Positions 25,681 through 33,878 of a DNA stretch of 64,000 nucleotides are shown in pieces; within the stretch, counting starts at the first letter, position 1; each line of letters opens with the position of its first letter. This DNA comes from JBGASG01 sp046328035 (lineage in GTDB: Bacteria > Cyanobacteriota > Vampirovibrionia > Obscuribacterales > Obscuribacteraceae). The stretch lies in the NCBI GenBank assembly GCA_046328035.1, contig JAXLXI010000002.1:406553-470552 (forward strand), written 5' to 3'. The notes below the pieces were generated by a model that searched no databases, had not been told where the DNA came from, and saw nothing but the letters and a program-made list of their open reading frames with translations. The position numbers and the translations under genes are program-made.

Positions 25681-26391
25681 CTAGTCCTTCGCAAAGCCTT
25701 TAAAACGCGTTGGATCGAGCTGGGTGTACAGAACTGTGTGCTGGATGTTTTTGTGTCCCAAATACGCCTGTATAGCCCTCGTATCTGCACCTTTTGAGGC
25801 GAGCGCATAACCTCTTGCGTGACGGAGCATGTGGGGGTGCACTGAAAATTTGAAGCGCGCCTCTTCGCCAGCTCGCGCGACCAGGGCGTGCACGGTGCGC
25901 TCGGAGAGCGGGCCGCCGCGTTCGGAGACGAACAGAAAGGGCGAGTCTGGATACTCGCGCTGCAACTGTCGCAACGCCCGTAACTCATCGCCTTCAATCC
26001 AGTGGACGCTGGGATCGCCGTTTTTCAGGCGATTGACGTGCAGCTTGGCTGATTTGAAGTCGACCTGCTCCCACCTGAGCGCCACAATCTCGCCGACGCG
26101 AAGACCGTGGCGGTAAGCCATCATGATCAAGACCCAGTCGCGGAAGCCGTGGCGCCCGAGCGTCCTGGCGGCCTCTCTGAGTTTTTTCGCTTCTTCGGGC
26201 GTCAGATATTCACGCGATCGCACGTCGGCGTTGCGCGGTTTTTCGGGGGGAGCATTGCGCCGGCGACGTCGAGGGGTAGAGGAAGCTTTCTTCTTGACAG
26301 CCACCTTTTTGGACTTTGCCGAAAAGGACCGCTGGCCACTAGCGGAATTTTTCTTTTTTGCGACCGGGCGCTTTGCGGGTTGTTTAGGCAC
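25681..26391 (-). CDS. FimB/FimE-like tyrosine recombinase with Lys/Arg-rich N-terminus
   Basis: The product has 236 residues. The catalytic set is complete: R98 (HGLRVGE), K123, H187 and R190 (HPHMLRH), H213 (LGHKN) and nucleophile Y222 (TVLYTQ). It lacks the usual core-binding and arm-binding domains. Instead the first ~55 residues are a Lys/Arg/Ala/Ser histone-H1-like tail. Short recombinases of this build (for example FimB and FimE) invert DNA segments next to fimbrial genes; many others are simply annotated as integrases. No flanking attachment repeats were found by eye. It sits inside a cluster of pilin-like genes, which makes an invertase role worth testing but unproven. Confidence 0.85.
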   Translation of the reverse strand: MPKQPAKRPVAKKKNSASGQRSFSAKSKKVAVKKKASSTPRRRRRNAPPEKPRNADVRSREYLTPEEAKKLREAARTLGRHGFRDWVLIMMAYRHGLRVGEIVALRWEQVDFKSAKLHVNRLKNGDPSVHWIEGDELRALRQLQREYPDSPFLFVSERGGPLSERTVHALVARAGEEARFKFSVHPHMLRHARGYALASKGADTRAIQAYLGHKNIQHTVLYTQLDPTRFKGFAKD

Positions 26392-26625
26392 TGGTTGGTT
26401 CTCCAGTCATTTTCTACCCAACCCACCATTATCGAAACACTGCTGAATACGGTTCTTTTCAGCAAACACGTGTCGGTATTACCACCATATCTGGTGCGAA
26501 GGAACTGCCACCCGCTCCATTTGACAAGCCCGAAAACTCCTGCCGATCCCCCGGCTGAGTATTTGATAATATCGAGGGGGAAACCTAAGCGGATATTGGC
26601 GTTCTGACGCCGGGTGCGTGCTGCT

Positions 26626-29004
26626 ATGTCCTTAGAACCGCCGCCGAACAATCTTGAAAACGCGTCTGCGCAGGTGCACAAGCTGGTGGGCGACATTGAT
26701 GCCCTGGGTTTGCGCGAGGCTTTCGAGAGGGTCCTGCAGGCTGAAATTCCGGTCGGCATTCTACAGGTTGCTTGCCAGAACAAGGCGGGCGCCATACTCG
26801 TCAGAGACGGCTCGATAAAGGCGGCTATCGCACCTTCTTCGCAACTTTTGGGAGAGCCGGCCCTCAGGCAAATACTGAGCGCCGACGAAGGCAAGTATCG
26901 TTTCACCACGGACTTGCCCCGGGAGCCCGTTCGCGAAGTCCTGGACATAGACCTGTCCTCACTCCTTAACTGGCGACACCCCGCACAGCCTGATGTGGTG
27001 CCGTCGCTGGTCCGAGCGCTGGAAACACTCATGGCCAGCGAATCTTATACGGTGTCGACCGACCAGCATATTCCAGTCTATGTGCCAGAGCCAGATACAG
27101 ACGAGCTGATAGCTCTTTCCGATGAAGAAATCTCAGCGGCACGGACATCCCCCGATGATTGCTTCGGGTTGCAGGATGTACTGGCTCGCTTTGAAGCGCA
27201 GAAAAAGCAGGAAGCGGAAGACCTCAGACAGCTTACTAACGAGCACTTGAAAAAAATCGAGGCGCCGCCTGAATCTTCGCCCGACGATCGTCCGCTGCCC
27301 ATGAACCGCTCTACCGATCAACAACGTCGGGCATCGGCAGAGCATCCAACTGACTCTCCTTACCGCATCACCGGCGGACATCGCGTCACCGGCGGACACA
27401 CGACCGGTACCTACGCGCAGCTAGCGGCAGACCAAACAGCGCAGCTCCCCGCGATCTCCAGCGAGATTACCTTGCCGACCGGCGAGACCCTCAAAGAATC
27501 CCGGACGAAACAGTTCCGACAAACCTCCCTTTTCGTCGGCATCGCAACCGTGCTGATTACAGCGGCAGTAATCGCAACCAACAAAGTACTGACTGAAACC
27601 AACGCGGTGCAAGGGATGCAGGGCGGCAATCAGTTGCTCAAAGATGGATACAAAGATCTGGCCAAAAAGAGTTTTGCCCGGGTCATAGAGAAGGATCCAA
27701 ATAACGTGCCGGCATTGCTGGGGCGCGCTGCCGCGTGTTTGCAAATGCACGATCTGCCGGCGGCGAGCGCGGACTACGCCAAGGTCCTGACCCTCGATCC
27801 CGGCAATATAGAAGCCATGAACGGGCAAGCTGGAGTTTTCGTCCAACTGAAAGACTACGCAGATGCGGTGGCACTCACCGACACCGCCATCAAGGCAAAA
27901 CCCGACAATGCGCGGGCTTTGCTGATCCAGTCGCAGGCCTATTTGGCGATGGGACAAAACAAACAAGCCGCTGATGCCGCCACTCGCATCATCGAGAAAA
28001 AAGCGCCCGACGTGCTGGCCGCCGCTTATGCCGCGCGCGGTGACGCGTTTCTCGCCCTGAAAAAGTTCGGCGAAGCTTACTCCGACTTCAGTCAGGCTCT
28101 GCTGGTCGATCCAAGCAATCGCGCCAACTTTGGAAAACGCGCTCAGGCTGAACTTGCACGCTACGAATACAACGCAGCGATTGCTGACGTCAATCAGGCG
28201 ATTTTCGCAGATCAGTCGAATCCCACCTGGTTCATGCTGCGGGCGCAGGCACTGGCAAAAACAGATCAGCTGGACAAGGCTGTAGAAGACCTCGACAAAG
28301 CGGTCGAGCTGAAGCCCAGCATCGACACATACGGTCAACGTGCGCGCGTGCACATGGCGATGAAAAACTACAATCGCGCCTACGCCGATCTGTGCGAGAT
28401 CTGCAAAGATCCGCGCGCACCAGTCTCGTACCAGGCACAACGTGACCAGGTGGAAGCCAGACTGAAGAAGGGACAGGTAAAGCAGGTAGACGTAGAGAGT
28501 TTGATCTCAACTTCGGAGCCGGCGCGCGTTCTGAAATATGATGAAATGGTGCGCGAAGGTTATGCGCGTCTGAACGCCGGAGACGCGCAGGGAGCGCTGC
28601 AATTGCTTTCGATGGTGGTAAAAACAAATCCGTCCGACCTGGAGGCACGTCGTTATCTAGCCCGTGCATACCAGAAAACAGGTCACGGGCAAGAAGCAGT
28701 CGAGCAGTTTAAGTACGTGCAGGACGTGAAACCACTAGACGGCCACGATACCTACTGTTACGCGCAGGCCTTGTATGACCTCAGGGAGTACAACCAGGCA
28801 ACTCCGCTTCTCACCGCGCTTGTGAATCGCGAACCGGATTATGCCGAAGCCAGGGTGTTGCTTGTGAACTGCTTGTTGCTGGTGAACGACCAAGCAACTG
28901 CCCTCGAGGTGTGTCGCGCTGGTGCATCCCGGGCGCGTACACCACAGGACATCGCCCGCTTTCAGCAGCTCTACCGAGTCGCGCAAGCCGGAGCGGGACA
29001 ATGA
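26626..29004 (+). CDS. Family A3: PATAN-like domain, membrane helix and TPR repeats
   Basis: The product has 792 residues from the ATG at 26626 (MSLEPPP), chosen because A1 and A2 also begin with MS; a GTG at 26614 is possible. Residues about 15-125 form the PATAN-like domain (VGILQVACQNKAGAILVRDG, GKYRFTTDLP). The linker has CFGLQDVLARFEAQKKQE at about 179-196. A TGGHRVTGGHTTG stretch precedes LPTGETLKES and the membrane helix (about 300-322). TPR-like repeats follow. It is closest to A1 (both have LPTGETLK and LLKDGYKDLAKKSF). Its TGA overlaps the ATG of the small TPR gene (ATGA), so the two are coupled. Confidence 0.8.
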   Translation: MSLEPPPNNLENASAQVHKLVGDIDALGLREAFERVLQAEIPVGILQVACQNKAGAILVRDGSIKAAIAPSSQLLGEPALRQILSADEGKYRFTTDLPREPVREVLDIDLSSLLNWRHPAQPDVVPSLVRALETLMASESYTVSTDQHIPVYVPEPDTDELIALSDEEISAARTSPDDCFGLQDVLARFEAQKKQEAEDLRQLTNEHLKKIEAPPESSPDDRPLPMNRSTDQQRRASAEHPTDSPYRITGGHRVTGGHTTGTYAQLAADQTAQLPAISSEITLPTGETLKESRTKQFRQTSLFVGIATVLITAAVIATNKVLTETNAVQGMQGGNQLLKDGYKDLAKKSFARVIEKDPNNVPALLGRAAACLQMHDLPAASADYAKVLTLDPGNIEAMNGQAGVFVQLKDYADAVALTDTAIKAKPDNARALLIQSQAYLAMGQNKQAADAATRIIEKKAPDVLAAAYAARGDAFLALKKFGEAYSDFSQALLVDPSNRANFGKRAQAELARYEYNAAIADVNQAIFADQSNPTWFMLRAQALAKTDQLDKAVEDLDKAVELKPSIDTYGQRARVHMAMKNYNRAYADLCEICKDPRAPVSYQAQRDQVEARLKKGQVKQVDVESLISTSEPARVLKYDEMVREGYARLNAGDAQGALQLLSMVVKTNPSDLEARRYLARAYQKTGHGQEAVEQFKYVQDVKPLDGHDTYCYAQALYDLREYNQATPLLTALVNREPDYAEARVLLVNCLLLVNDQATALEVCRAGASRARTPQDIARFQQLYRVAQAGAGQ

Positions 29005-29561
29005 GGCAATTAGGAAAAGCCGAACTGGCGCCGATTTGCTTCTTTCTCCTGCTTGTGGCTGTCGAAGCTGGTTTCATTGCTTACTCAAACCTGGAGAACC
29101 AACGCCTGGCACCACAGGCGGTAGCACCGCCTGTTTCTCCCTCGCTCAAAAAATTATCCGCGCCCACCCTCACCTGCTATCGCATCGGTGCGTATGACCG
29201 CGCGCAGCCGGGTATTCTCGCCAATATGCGCGAGGACAACTTCGAGGATTTGTCGTTCCTGGGCACCTTCTATCGAGAGTGTGGTCGCTGGTCGCAAGCC
29301 CGCAAGTATCTCGAGCGATCTCTGACGCTGGCGCAAACAAGCGGCGACCGCAAGCGGACGGTGATTGCACTCAATAATCTCGGTATGTTGAGTTGCATCG
29401 AAGGCACCACACTTTCGGGCAAAGAGCGTCAAGAAACTTTTGAAGAGTCCGAACAATATTTCCAGCGCGCGTTGCAGGAACTCAAAGAACTCAACGAACC
29501 GCAATTATCACAGACCGTCATGAGCAACCACCGCCTTCTCCAAACCAATCGGTCGTCTTGA
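29001..29561 (+). CDS. Small membrane-anchored TPR protein, copy 1
   Basis: The product has 186 residues. The start ATG overlaps the stop of A3 in ATGA. One N-terminal hydrophobic helix (about 9-29) acts as signal anchor. Beyond residue 55 it is helical and TPR-like: FLGTFYRECGRWSQARKYLE, ALNNLGMLSCIEGTTLSGKE and EQYFQRALQELKEL. The paralogue at 42778-43410 shares this layout and the CxxxxYDRA-type motif. Its 3' end overlaps the convergent HTTM gene by 54 nt, as also happens (37 nt) in the second module. Likely an exported adaptor working with A3 or the HTTM protein; inferred from synteny. Confidence 0.72.
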   Translation: MRQLGKAELAPICFFLLLVAVEAGFIAYSNLENQRLAPQAVAPPVSPSLKKLSAPTLTCYRIGAYDRAQPGILANMREDNFEDLSFLGTFYRECGRWSQARKYLERSLTLAQTSGDRKRTVIALNNLGMLSCIEGTTLSGKERQETFEESEQYFQRALQELKELNEPQLSQTVMSNHRLLQTNRSS

Positions 29562-30458
29562 GAAGAGGCTTCTGATGCGGTCGATGAAACGCTGAATGTC
29601 GACAGGATCGACGAAGACGACATATGCGCAGATCATCTGCGACTCGAACATCGGAATGTTCATCGACCATTCGATACCGAGGTGGAGAAGTATGCCAGCC
29701 GCCAGAATGTAATAACGAAATTCTTTGACCCAGATCAAAGTCCAGAGCGCAAATTCAACAACCAGCGTGCCCCAGGTCAGAAGTTTGATCAAGAACATAT
29801 TATCGAACACCCAGGGTACAGGCAGTTTTTGGAAATCCAATAGACGTCCGACATAGTAAATCGCAGTGCCGTCGCACCAGGTTTCACCAGCCAGCTTGGC
29901 CAGTGAACTTTGCAAATAGACTGTGCATAGTTGCAGTTGCAACAATCGCTGTGCCCAAATAGGACTGGTTGCCGGGGTCGACCGTCCTGACTTTTTGCGG
30001 ATCAAGTTGTCCAGCGAAAGCGCATGTCCAGCCGGCGAAAGTAACAGGTACACAGCGGAAAGACGCATGAACAGATCACCTGAATTGAGAATGATCAAGT
30101 TGCGGTGGTGAATCGAAAATAGCGCCAGCGAAAGAACCAGCAAACTGGTGCGTGTGAAGAGTCCCAGTCCGGTTGTGATTGCCGTTATGAACAGCAGCGC
30201 AAATGCGCCATAGATCGCCCAGGGCGTATCGGGCAGCCAGGCAAACAACGAGAAGCGATCAGTGATCAGCCATTCTTTATTAGCGGCACTGGTGATCAAC
30301 CCATGAGAGCCGTACCAGTTGGAGAGATCCGGCAGCATCAACAAGACGAAGCCCAGCACGTGCAGAGAAAACAATATGCGGTACGCTGCCATGGGCAGCG
30401 GTGAACGCTCTTCGAACCAGAATTGATTCCACAACTCCCACAGCCGCTTCAACGTCAT
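29508..30458 (-). CDS. HTTM domain membrane protein, copy 1
   Basis: The product has 316 residues and about seven to eight membrane helices. It contains HTTM (vitamin-K-dependent gamma-carboxylase-like) hallmarks: RSPLPMAAYRILFSLHVL near the start, HHRNLIILNSGDLFMRL in the middle, and LQLCTVYLQSSLAKLAGETW. A later helix reads HLGIEWSMNIPMFESQM. HTTM proteins are bacterial relatives of the membrane part of gamma-glutamyl carboxylase; no lumenal carboxylase lobe is present here. Its ATG overlaps the stop of the upstream partner gene by four bases (ATGA), so the two are coupled. The module is repeated at 43374-44920. Confidence 0.85.
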   Translation of the reverse strand: MTLKRLWELWNQFWFEERSPLPMAAYRILFSLHVLGFVLLMLPDLSNWYGSHGLITSAANKEWLITDRFSLFAWLPDTPWAIYGAFALLFITAITTGLGLFTRTSLLVLSLALFSIHHRNLIILNSGDLFMRLSAVYLLLSPAGHALSLDNLIRKKSGRSTPATSPIWAQRLLQLQLCTVYLQSSLAKLAGETWCDGTAIYYVGRLLDFQKLPVPWVFDNMFLIKLLTWGTLVVEFALWTLIWVKEFRYYILAAGILLHLGIEWSMNIPMFESQMICAYVVFVDPVDIQRFIDRIRSLFSRRPIGLEKAVVAHDGL

Positions 30459-30979
30459 TTCAGATCCTCAGCGGTGACGGGATATATGAAAAACGTGCGG
30501 TTATGGAAGGCTTCCGGCAGCGGTTTGTTCAGTCCCAACTCTGGTGGTGGAATGTCTTGCCAGTGCCGCTGTAGCGACACATAGATAGGTGCGCGTGTGC
30601 GGAATCGTCGCGCAACGAAACGTGCCGCGTCCGCCCAAAGCATACGACTGCTGTCATAGTAGAGATTGTCGAGCCCATACTTACGGTAGCGCTCTTGCTG
30701 CGGTCTTTGCCAGACTGGCAGTTTGTCGTTGCGGGGAAATTCATAATATTGCATGGACCCATCGGCGAAGGTAACGACTGCCGACACGTACATGTTGTTG
30801 AGCCGCGGATCGGGCGAGAACACTGCAAAATTTTGCCAGAGTCCGCTCCAGAGGAGTCCAGGCTTGAGCGGCTCATTGAGACGGTTTCGAAGCGGCGTAC
30901 CGGGCAGCATCCAGATGGCGTTGACACCTGCATAAATCAGGATGCCCAGAGAAATAAAGATCCTGGTTGGTAGATTCAT
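30455..30979 (-). CDS. HTTM partner protein, single-helix, copy 1
   Basis: The product has 174 residues from the ATG after TTCGGACG; an upstream in-frame start would add nine residues. One N-terminal membrane helix (about 7-25) precedes a soluble domain with LWQNFAVFSPDPRLNNMYV, VVTFADGSMQYYEFPR and QERYRKYGLDNLYYD. The block NFAVFSP-(D/E)-PR is identical in position in the second copy (44324-44920). Proteins of this kind are commonly encoded beside HTTM genes, so it is probably an extracytoplasmic subunit of an HTTM complex. Its exact function is not known to me. Confidence 0.75.
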   Translation of the reverse strand: MNLPTRIFISLGILIYAGVNAIWMLPGTPLRNRLNEPLKPGLLWSGLWQNFAVFSPDPRLNNMYVSAVVTFADGSMQYYEFPRNDKLPVWQRPQQERYRKYGLDNLYYDSSRMLWADAARFVARRFRTRAPIYVSLQRHWQDIPPPELGLNKPLPEAFHNRTFFIYPVTAEDLK

Positions 30980-31060
30980 CGTCCGAAATCCGAATGCCAA
31001 GCACATTCAGTGTTTCACTTACAGCATCTGTTCACTAGTGTATTCGATCTGCGATTTGTG

Positions 31061-31127
31061 GTGGCAACAAATCCAACAAATTCTGTTGGATTTGTTGCCA
31101 CAGTGTTTCCAACAGAATTTGTTGGAA
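31061..31127. repeat. Two nested palindromes, the second an inverted copy of the first core
   Basis: GTGGCAACAAATCCAACA (31061-31078) pairs perfectly with 31084-31101 across the 5-nt loop AATTC. A second palindrome follows at once: TTCCAACA (31107-31114), loop GAATT, TGTTGGAA (31120-31127). The inner 19-mer of hairpin 1 (TCCAACA-AATTC-TGTTGGA) is the exact reverse complement of the 19-mer in hairpin 2 (TCCAACA-GAATT-TGTTGGA). The element lies between the divergent HTTM partner and B2 genes. Confidence 0.85.
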
Positions 31128-31221
31128 TGCAGTATCCAAGCCACTTGACGGGGATTGTGCATTGGCATAGGCTGGATGAGTAAACGCAGTTTAATAGAGT
31201 TATATGGGATCCTGCGTACCT

Positions 31222-33333
31222 ATGACGAAGTGTCCACAACCGAGGCCACAGCGTGGCAACACGTTGGCCATGATAGCGGCTCTCACAATTTTGTTTTTGC
31301 TGGTGGCACTCTTCGTGATGCTCTATCTGATGATGGTGCGCTCCAGCGACGAGCATCGCACCGCGATTGACTCAGCCGCCCTGGCGGCTGCCAAAGACGT
31401 TTCGCGCATTGTCATAAACACCGATCAATTCGGCTACGTGGGATTGACCAGCTCGCCGCCGACGGGCACTGATACCAACGCCGGCGACAATTACTTCCAG
31501 GAAGTGCATGGCATCAACGAACTGACTGCTACTGCGCGAGTCGATATGATCGTCGCCAATGAAATCGGCGACACGTTTCTGCGCGGACTGGCGCAGAGCG
31601 AACTGGACAATGTCAAAGCAGTAAAGGACCAGCTGACTACGGAGATCAATGGTGCGCTCCTGCCGGCAGGCACAGCCAAAGACGCGGCCGGGCAAACACT
31701 TACGCCTTATCTGAGCGCCGAACGTGTTTATCTAAAAAACCAGGCGAAGAACTCAATCTATGTTGGGGGTTCGATGCGGCTTACGTTTGGGGGCATCGAA
31801 GGCGGCATCGAAACGGCTACTCCCGCCCCGACTCCACTCTCCAAGGGCGCCTGCACCGGCATGGAATCAAACGGCAAATACCTTTCCGATATGAACGTTC
31901 CATTCAATGGCGTCGATTTCGTTTTCGGCTCCGTAGCACGACGAGTCGGCCTCTGCGATAAGAACAAATTCCGCGCCTCCGTGCCCGGCTTGCCTTACCA
32001 GAACCCAGGCGTGGTGCTGGTGGAAGCTCAGCAGAGGTTTCAAGAGCAGGGCAGATCATGGAACATAGCATATGCCGGCTGCGCTTGCGCGGGCGGCACC
32101 GAATCACCGCGCCCCGCCCCTGGTGCCTTCACGATCAGTTTTCCGGATGGACCGATGCCCGAATTCACCTGCCCGGGCGACATCTGGGGCGCCGCGCTGA
32201 TCCAGGGCAAGACCATGGATGTATATCAAGCCGCGGCAGCCGATTTCATCAATCAAAAGCCACCGGCGCGTCTCGACACCTGGAGCGGCGCACTGCCCGT
32301 GGCGATGCCCGCGCAGGCTACGGAAGTGACGAAACTGGCTTTCTATGACTGGCTGCGCTGCGGCGGATCGCGCATCAACATCGACTCTGTAGTCGGCATG
32401 CAGTCGATGGGATTTAATGCGCCTTCGACTCCGAAAATCATGTGGAAAGCCACCGACCCCGCCAATGCACCGGCGGTGCAAAACCTGGGAATGGTGCCCA
32501 CCGGAGTGATCCACATCTACACATTCAATCCCGATGGGACGGTGCGGTACATATCGAAAGACGTGAAGCCCTATCCCTACACAGTAGTCGGCGAAAACCA
32601 GCTCTATGCGGAGATGCAAGACGGCAACGAACTGATCAGTGCCGCGTTGCCGCTTACACTCTCCGGCGTCCGCTACCTGACCGACGCCGCCGGCGTGAAG
32701 GTGGGCGACATCCAGTTCACCCCCAACTACGATCTATACGTCAGAGATCTGACGCGCCGCTGGGGCACCATATCCGGTGGCCAACATGGCGGTGAACGGA
32801 TGGACGGCAACCCTAATTTGTCTTTGCACTCGCTGACGGCGCCGGGCGCAGTCGAGCTTCTGCCCGCCGAAAAACTGATCGCCAGATCGGCCGCCGGTCA
32901 GCACGTCGGCGCATCTCAGAGCGCCGGCAACCCGGACCTGATTGCTTGCTTACCGGAAGATGACGCTCCTTATATGCAAACAGAACGCGGCGAATCAGGC
33001 TTGCTCTCCGGTGTGATCAGCGTCGCCACAGGCATAGTCAGCGGTCTTCTCAGTGGACCAAGTTCCACCAACGGCACATCGACAGGCACACCGGGGCGTG
33101 GCGCTCCCAATCCGGTCAGCCGCCAGGACGACTTTGCCTCGTCGTCTGTACCGACCCCGCCGTATTACACCTACAGTCAGGGTCCCGCAGGCGGAGCCAC
33201 GCGTCCTGCCTACCAGACCAATGGTCTGTGCTGTGACATTCGCTTTCGCCGCCAGCTGAAAGTGGGAGATATGATGTTCGGCTTGGGCGGCTATAACGTC
33301 GGCTACGTAGGCGAGATGCTGGAGATTCCTTAA
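31222..33333 (+). CDS. Family B2: TadG-like anchored exported protein
   Basis: The product is 703 residues from the ATG at 31222. An ATG at 31204 would add six residues; neither has a strong ribosome-binding site, and I prefer 31222 because the tail before RGNTLAM then matches B1 in length. The anchor helix (about 12-36) is followed by AIDSAALAAAKDVSRI, EVHGINELTATAR and NVPFNGVDFVFGSVARRVG. Then come RPAPGAFTISFPDG, FYDWLRCGGSRINIDSV and GGQHGGERMDGNP. The linker (about 590-625) is short and Ser/Thr/Gly-rich. The cap is RQDDFAS...DIRFRRQLKVG. It is close to B1 throughout. A TadE-like gene converges on its 3' end with 5 nt between the stop codons. Confidence 0.78.
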   Translation: MTKCPQPRPQRGNTLAMIAALTILFLLVALFVMLYLMMVRSSDEHRTAIDSAALAAAKDVSRIVINTDQFGYVGLTSSPPTGTDTNAGDNYFQEVHGINELTATARVDMIVANEIGDTFLRGLAQSELDNVKAVKDQLTTEINGALLPAGTAKDAAGQTLTPYLSAERVYLKNQAKNSIYVGGSMRLTFGGIEGGIETATPAPTPLSKGACTGMESNGKYLSDMNVPFNGVDFVFGSVARRVGLCDKNKFRASVPGLPYQNPGVVLVEAQQRFQEQGRSWNIAYAGCACAGGTESPRPAPGAFTISFPDGPMPEFTCPGDIWGAALIQGKTMDVYQAAAADFINQKPPARLDTWSGALPVAMPAQATEVTKLAFYDWLRCGGSRINIDSVVGMQSMGFNAPSTPKIMWKATDPANAPAVQNLGMVPTGVIHIYTFNPDGTVRYISKDVKPYPYTVVGENQLYAEMQDGNELISAALPLTLSGVRYLTDAAGVKVGDIQFTPNYDLYVRDLTRRWGTISGGQHGGERMDGNPNLSLHSLTAPGAVELLPAEKLIARSAAGQHVGASQSAGNPDLIACLPEDDAPYMQTERGESGLLSGVISVATGIVSGLLSGPSSTNGTSTGTPGRGAPNPVSRQDDFASSSVPTPPYYTYSQGPAGGATRPAYQTNGLCCDIRFRRQLKVGDMMFGLGGYNVGYVGEMLEIP

Positions 33334-33338
33334 CCCAA

Positions 33339-33794
33339 CTAGCTGGGCGGCATGATCCACGTATAGGGGAACGTCTGGCGGGCTTTGAATTGCACGCCGC
33401 CCGGTCCGACCACTGCCGATACTAAGAACGGCGGGAAAACGTTGCACGTGGTTTCGATCGTCACTTCGCCATCGACCGGTCCGCCGTAGGGGGCTTGCGG
33501 CAGAGGCGGGTTCAATGACTCGGTCATAACGACCGTGGGCACCATTTTCACGGCACCGGCACCGATGTGCTTAGCGACTACCAGTTCGGCACGCTTCTTG
33601 GGCTCACCACTCTGAATCTGGTCGGGTGGTCCAATCGAAGCCGCACGGGCAGCCTCCCGGCAAACGGAATCGTTCATATTCACCCCGATCATGATGGTTC
33701 CAATATCGATCAGAATCAGGACGATCGGAATCAAGATTGCTAATCCAGCAACCAGTTCCATGAAGGACTGGGCCTTGTTTCTTCGTAATCTCAT
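33339..33794 (-). CDS. TadE-like pseudopilin
   Basis: The product has 151 residues. The N-terminus RRNKAQSFMELVAGLAILIP is a classical TadE/TadF (Flp/Tad pilus minor pseudopilin) start: a basic tail, a Gly/Ala/Ser-free helix of about 20 residues, then NDSVCREAARAAS, which is the usual TadE post-helix motif. The C-terminal half is beta-rich (VDGEVTIETTCNVFPPFL, QFKARQTFPYTW). No TadA ATPase, TadB/C platform or prepilin peptidase is in the window, so any Tad machinery must be elsewhere. Its position beside B2 supports a pilus-related role for family B. Confidence 0.8.
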   Translation of the reverse strand: MRLRRNKAQSFMELVAGLAILIPIVLILIDIGTIMIGVNMNDSVCREAARAASIGPPDQIQSGEPKKRAELVVAKHIGAGAVKMVPTVVMTESLNPPLPQAPYGGPVDGEVTIETTCNVFPPFLVSAVVGPGGVQFKARQTFPYTWIMPPS

Positions 33795-33878
33795 GATTTC
33801 TCAGCGCGGGTGGGGCAGCTAGATGCCATCTCTCGTTATTCCCTCAGCATCAAATTGGTAAACACTGGCGCGTTACGG

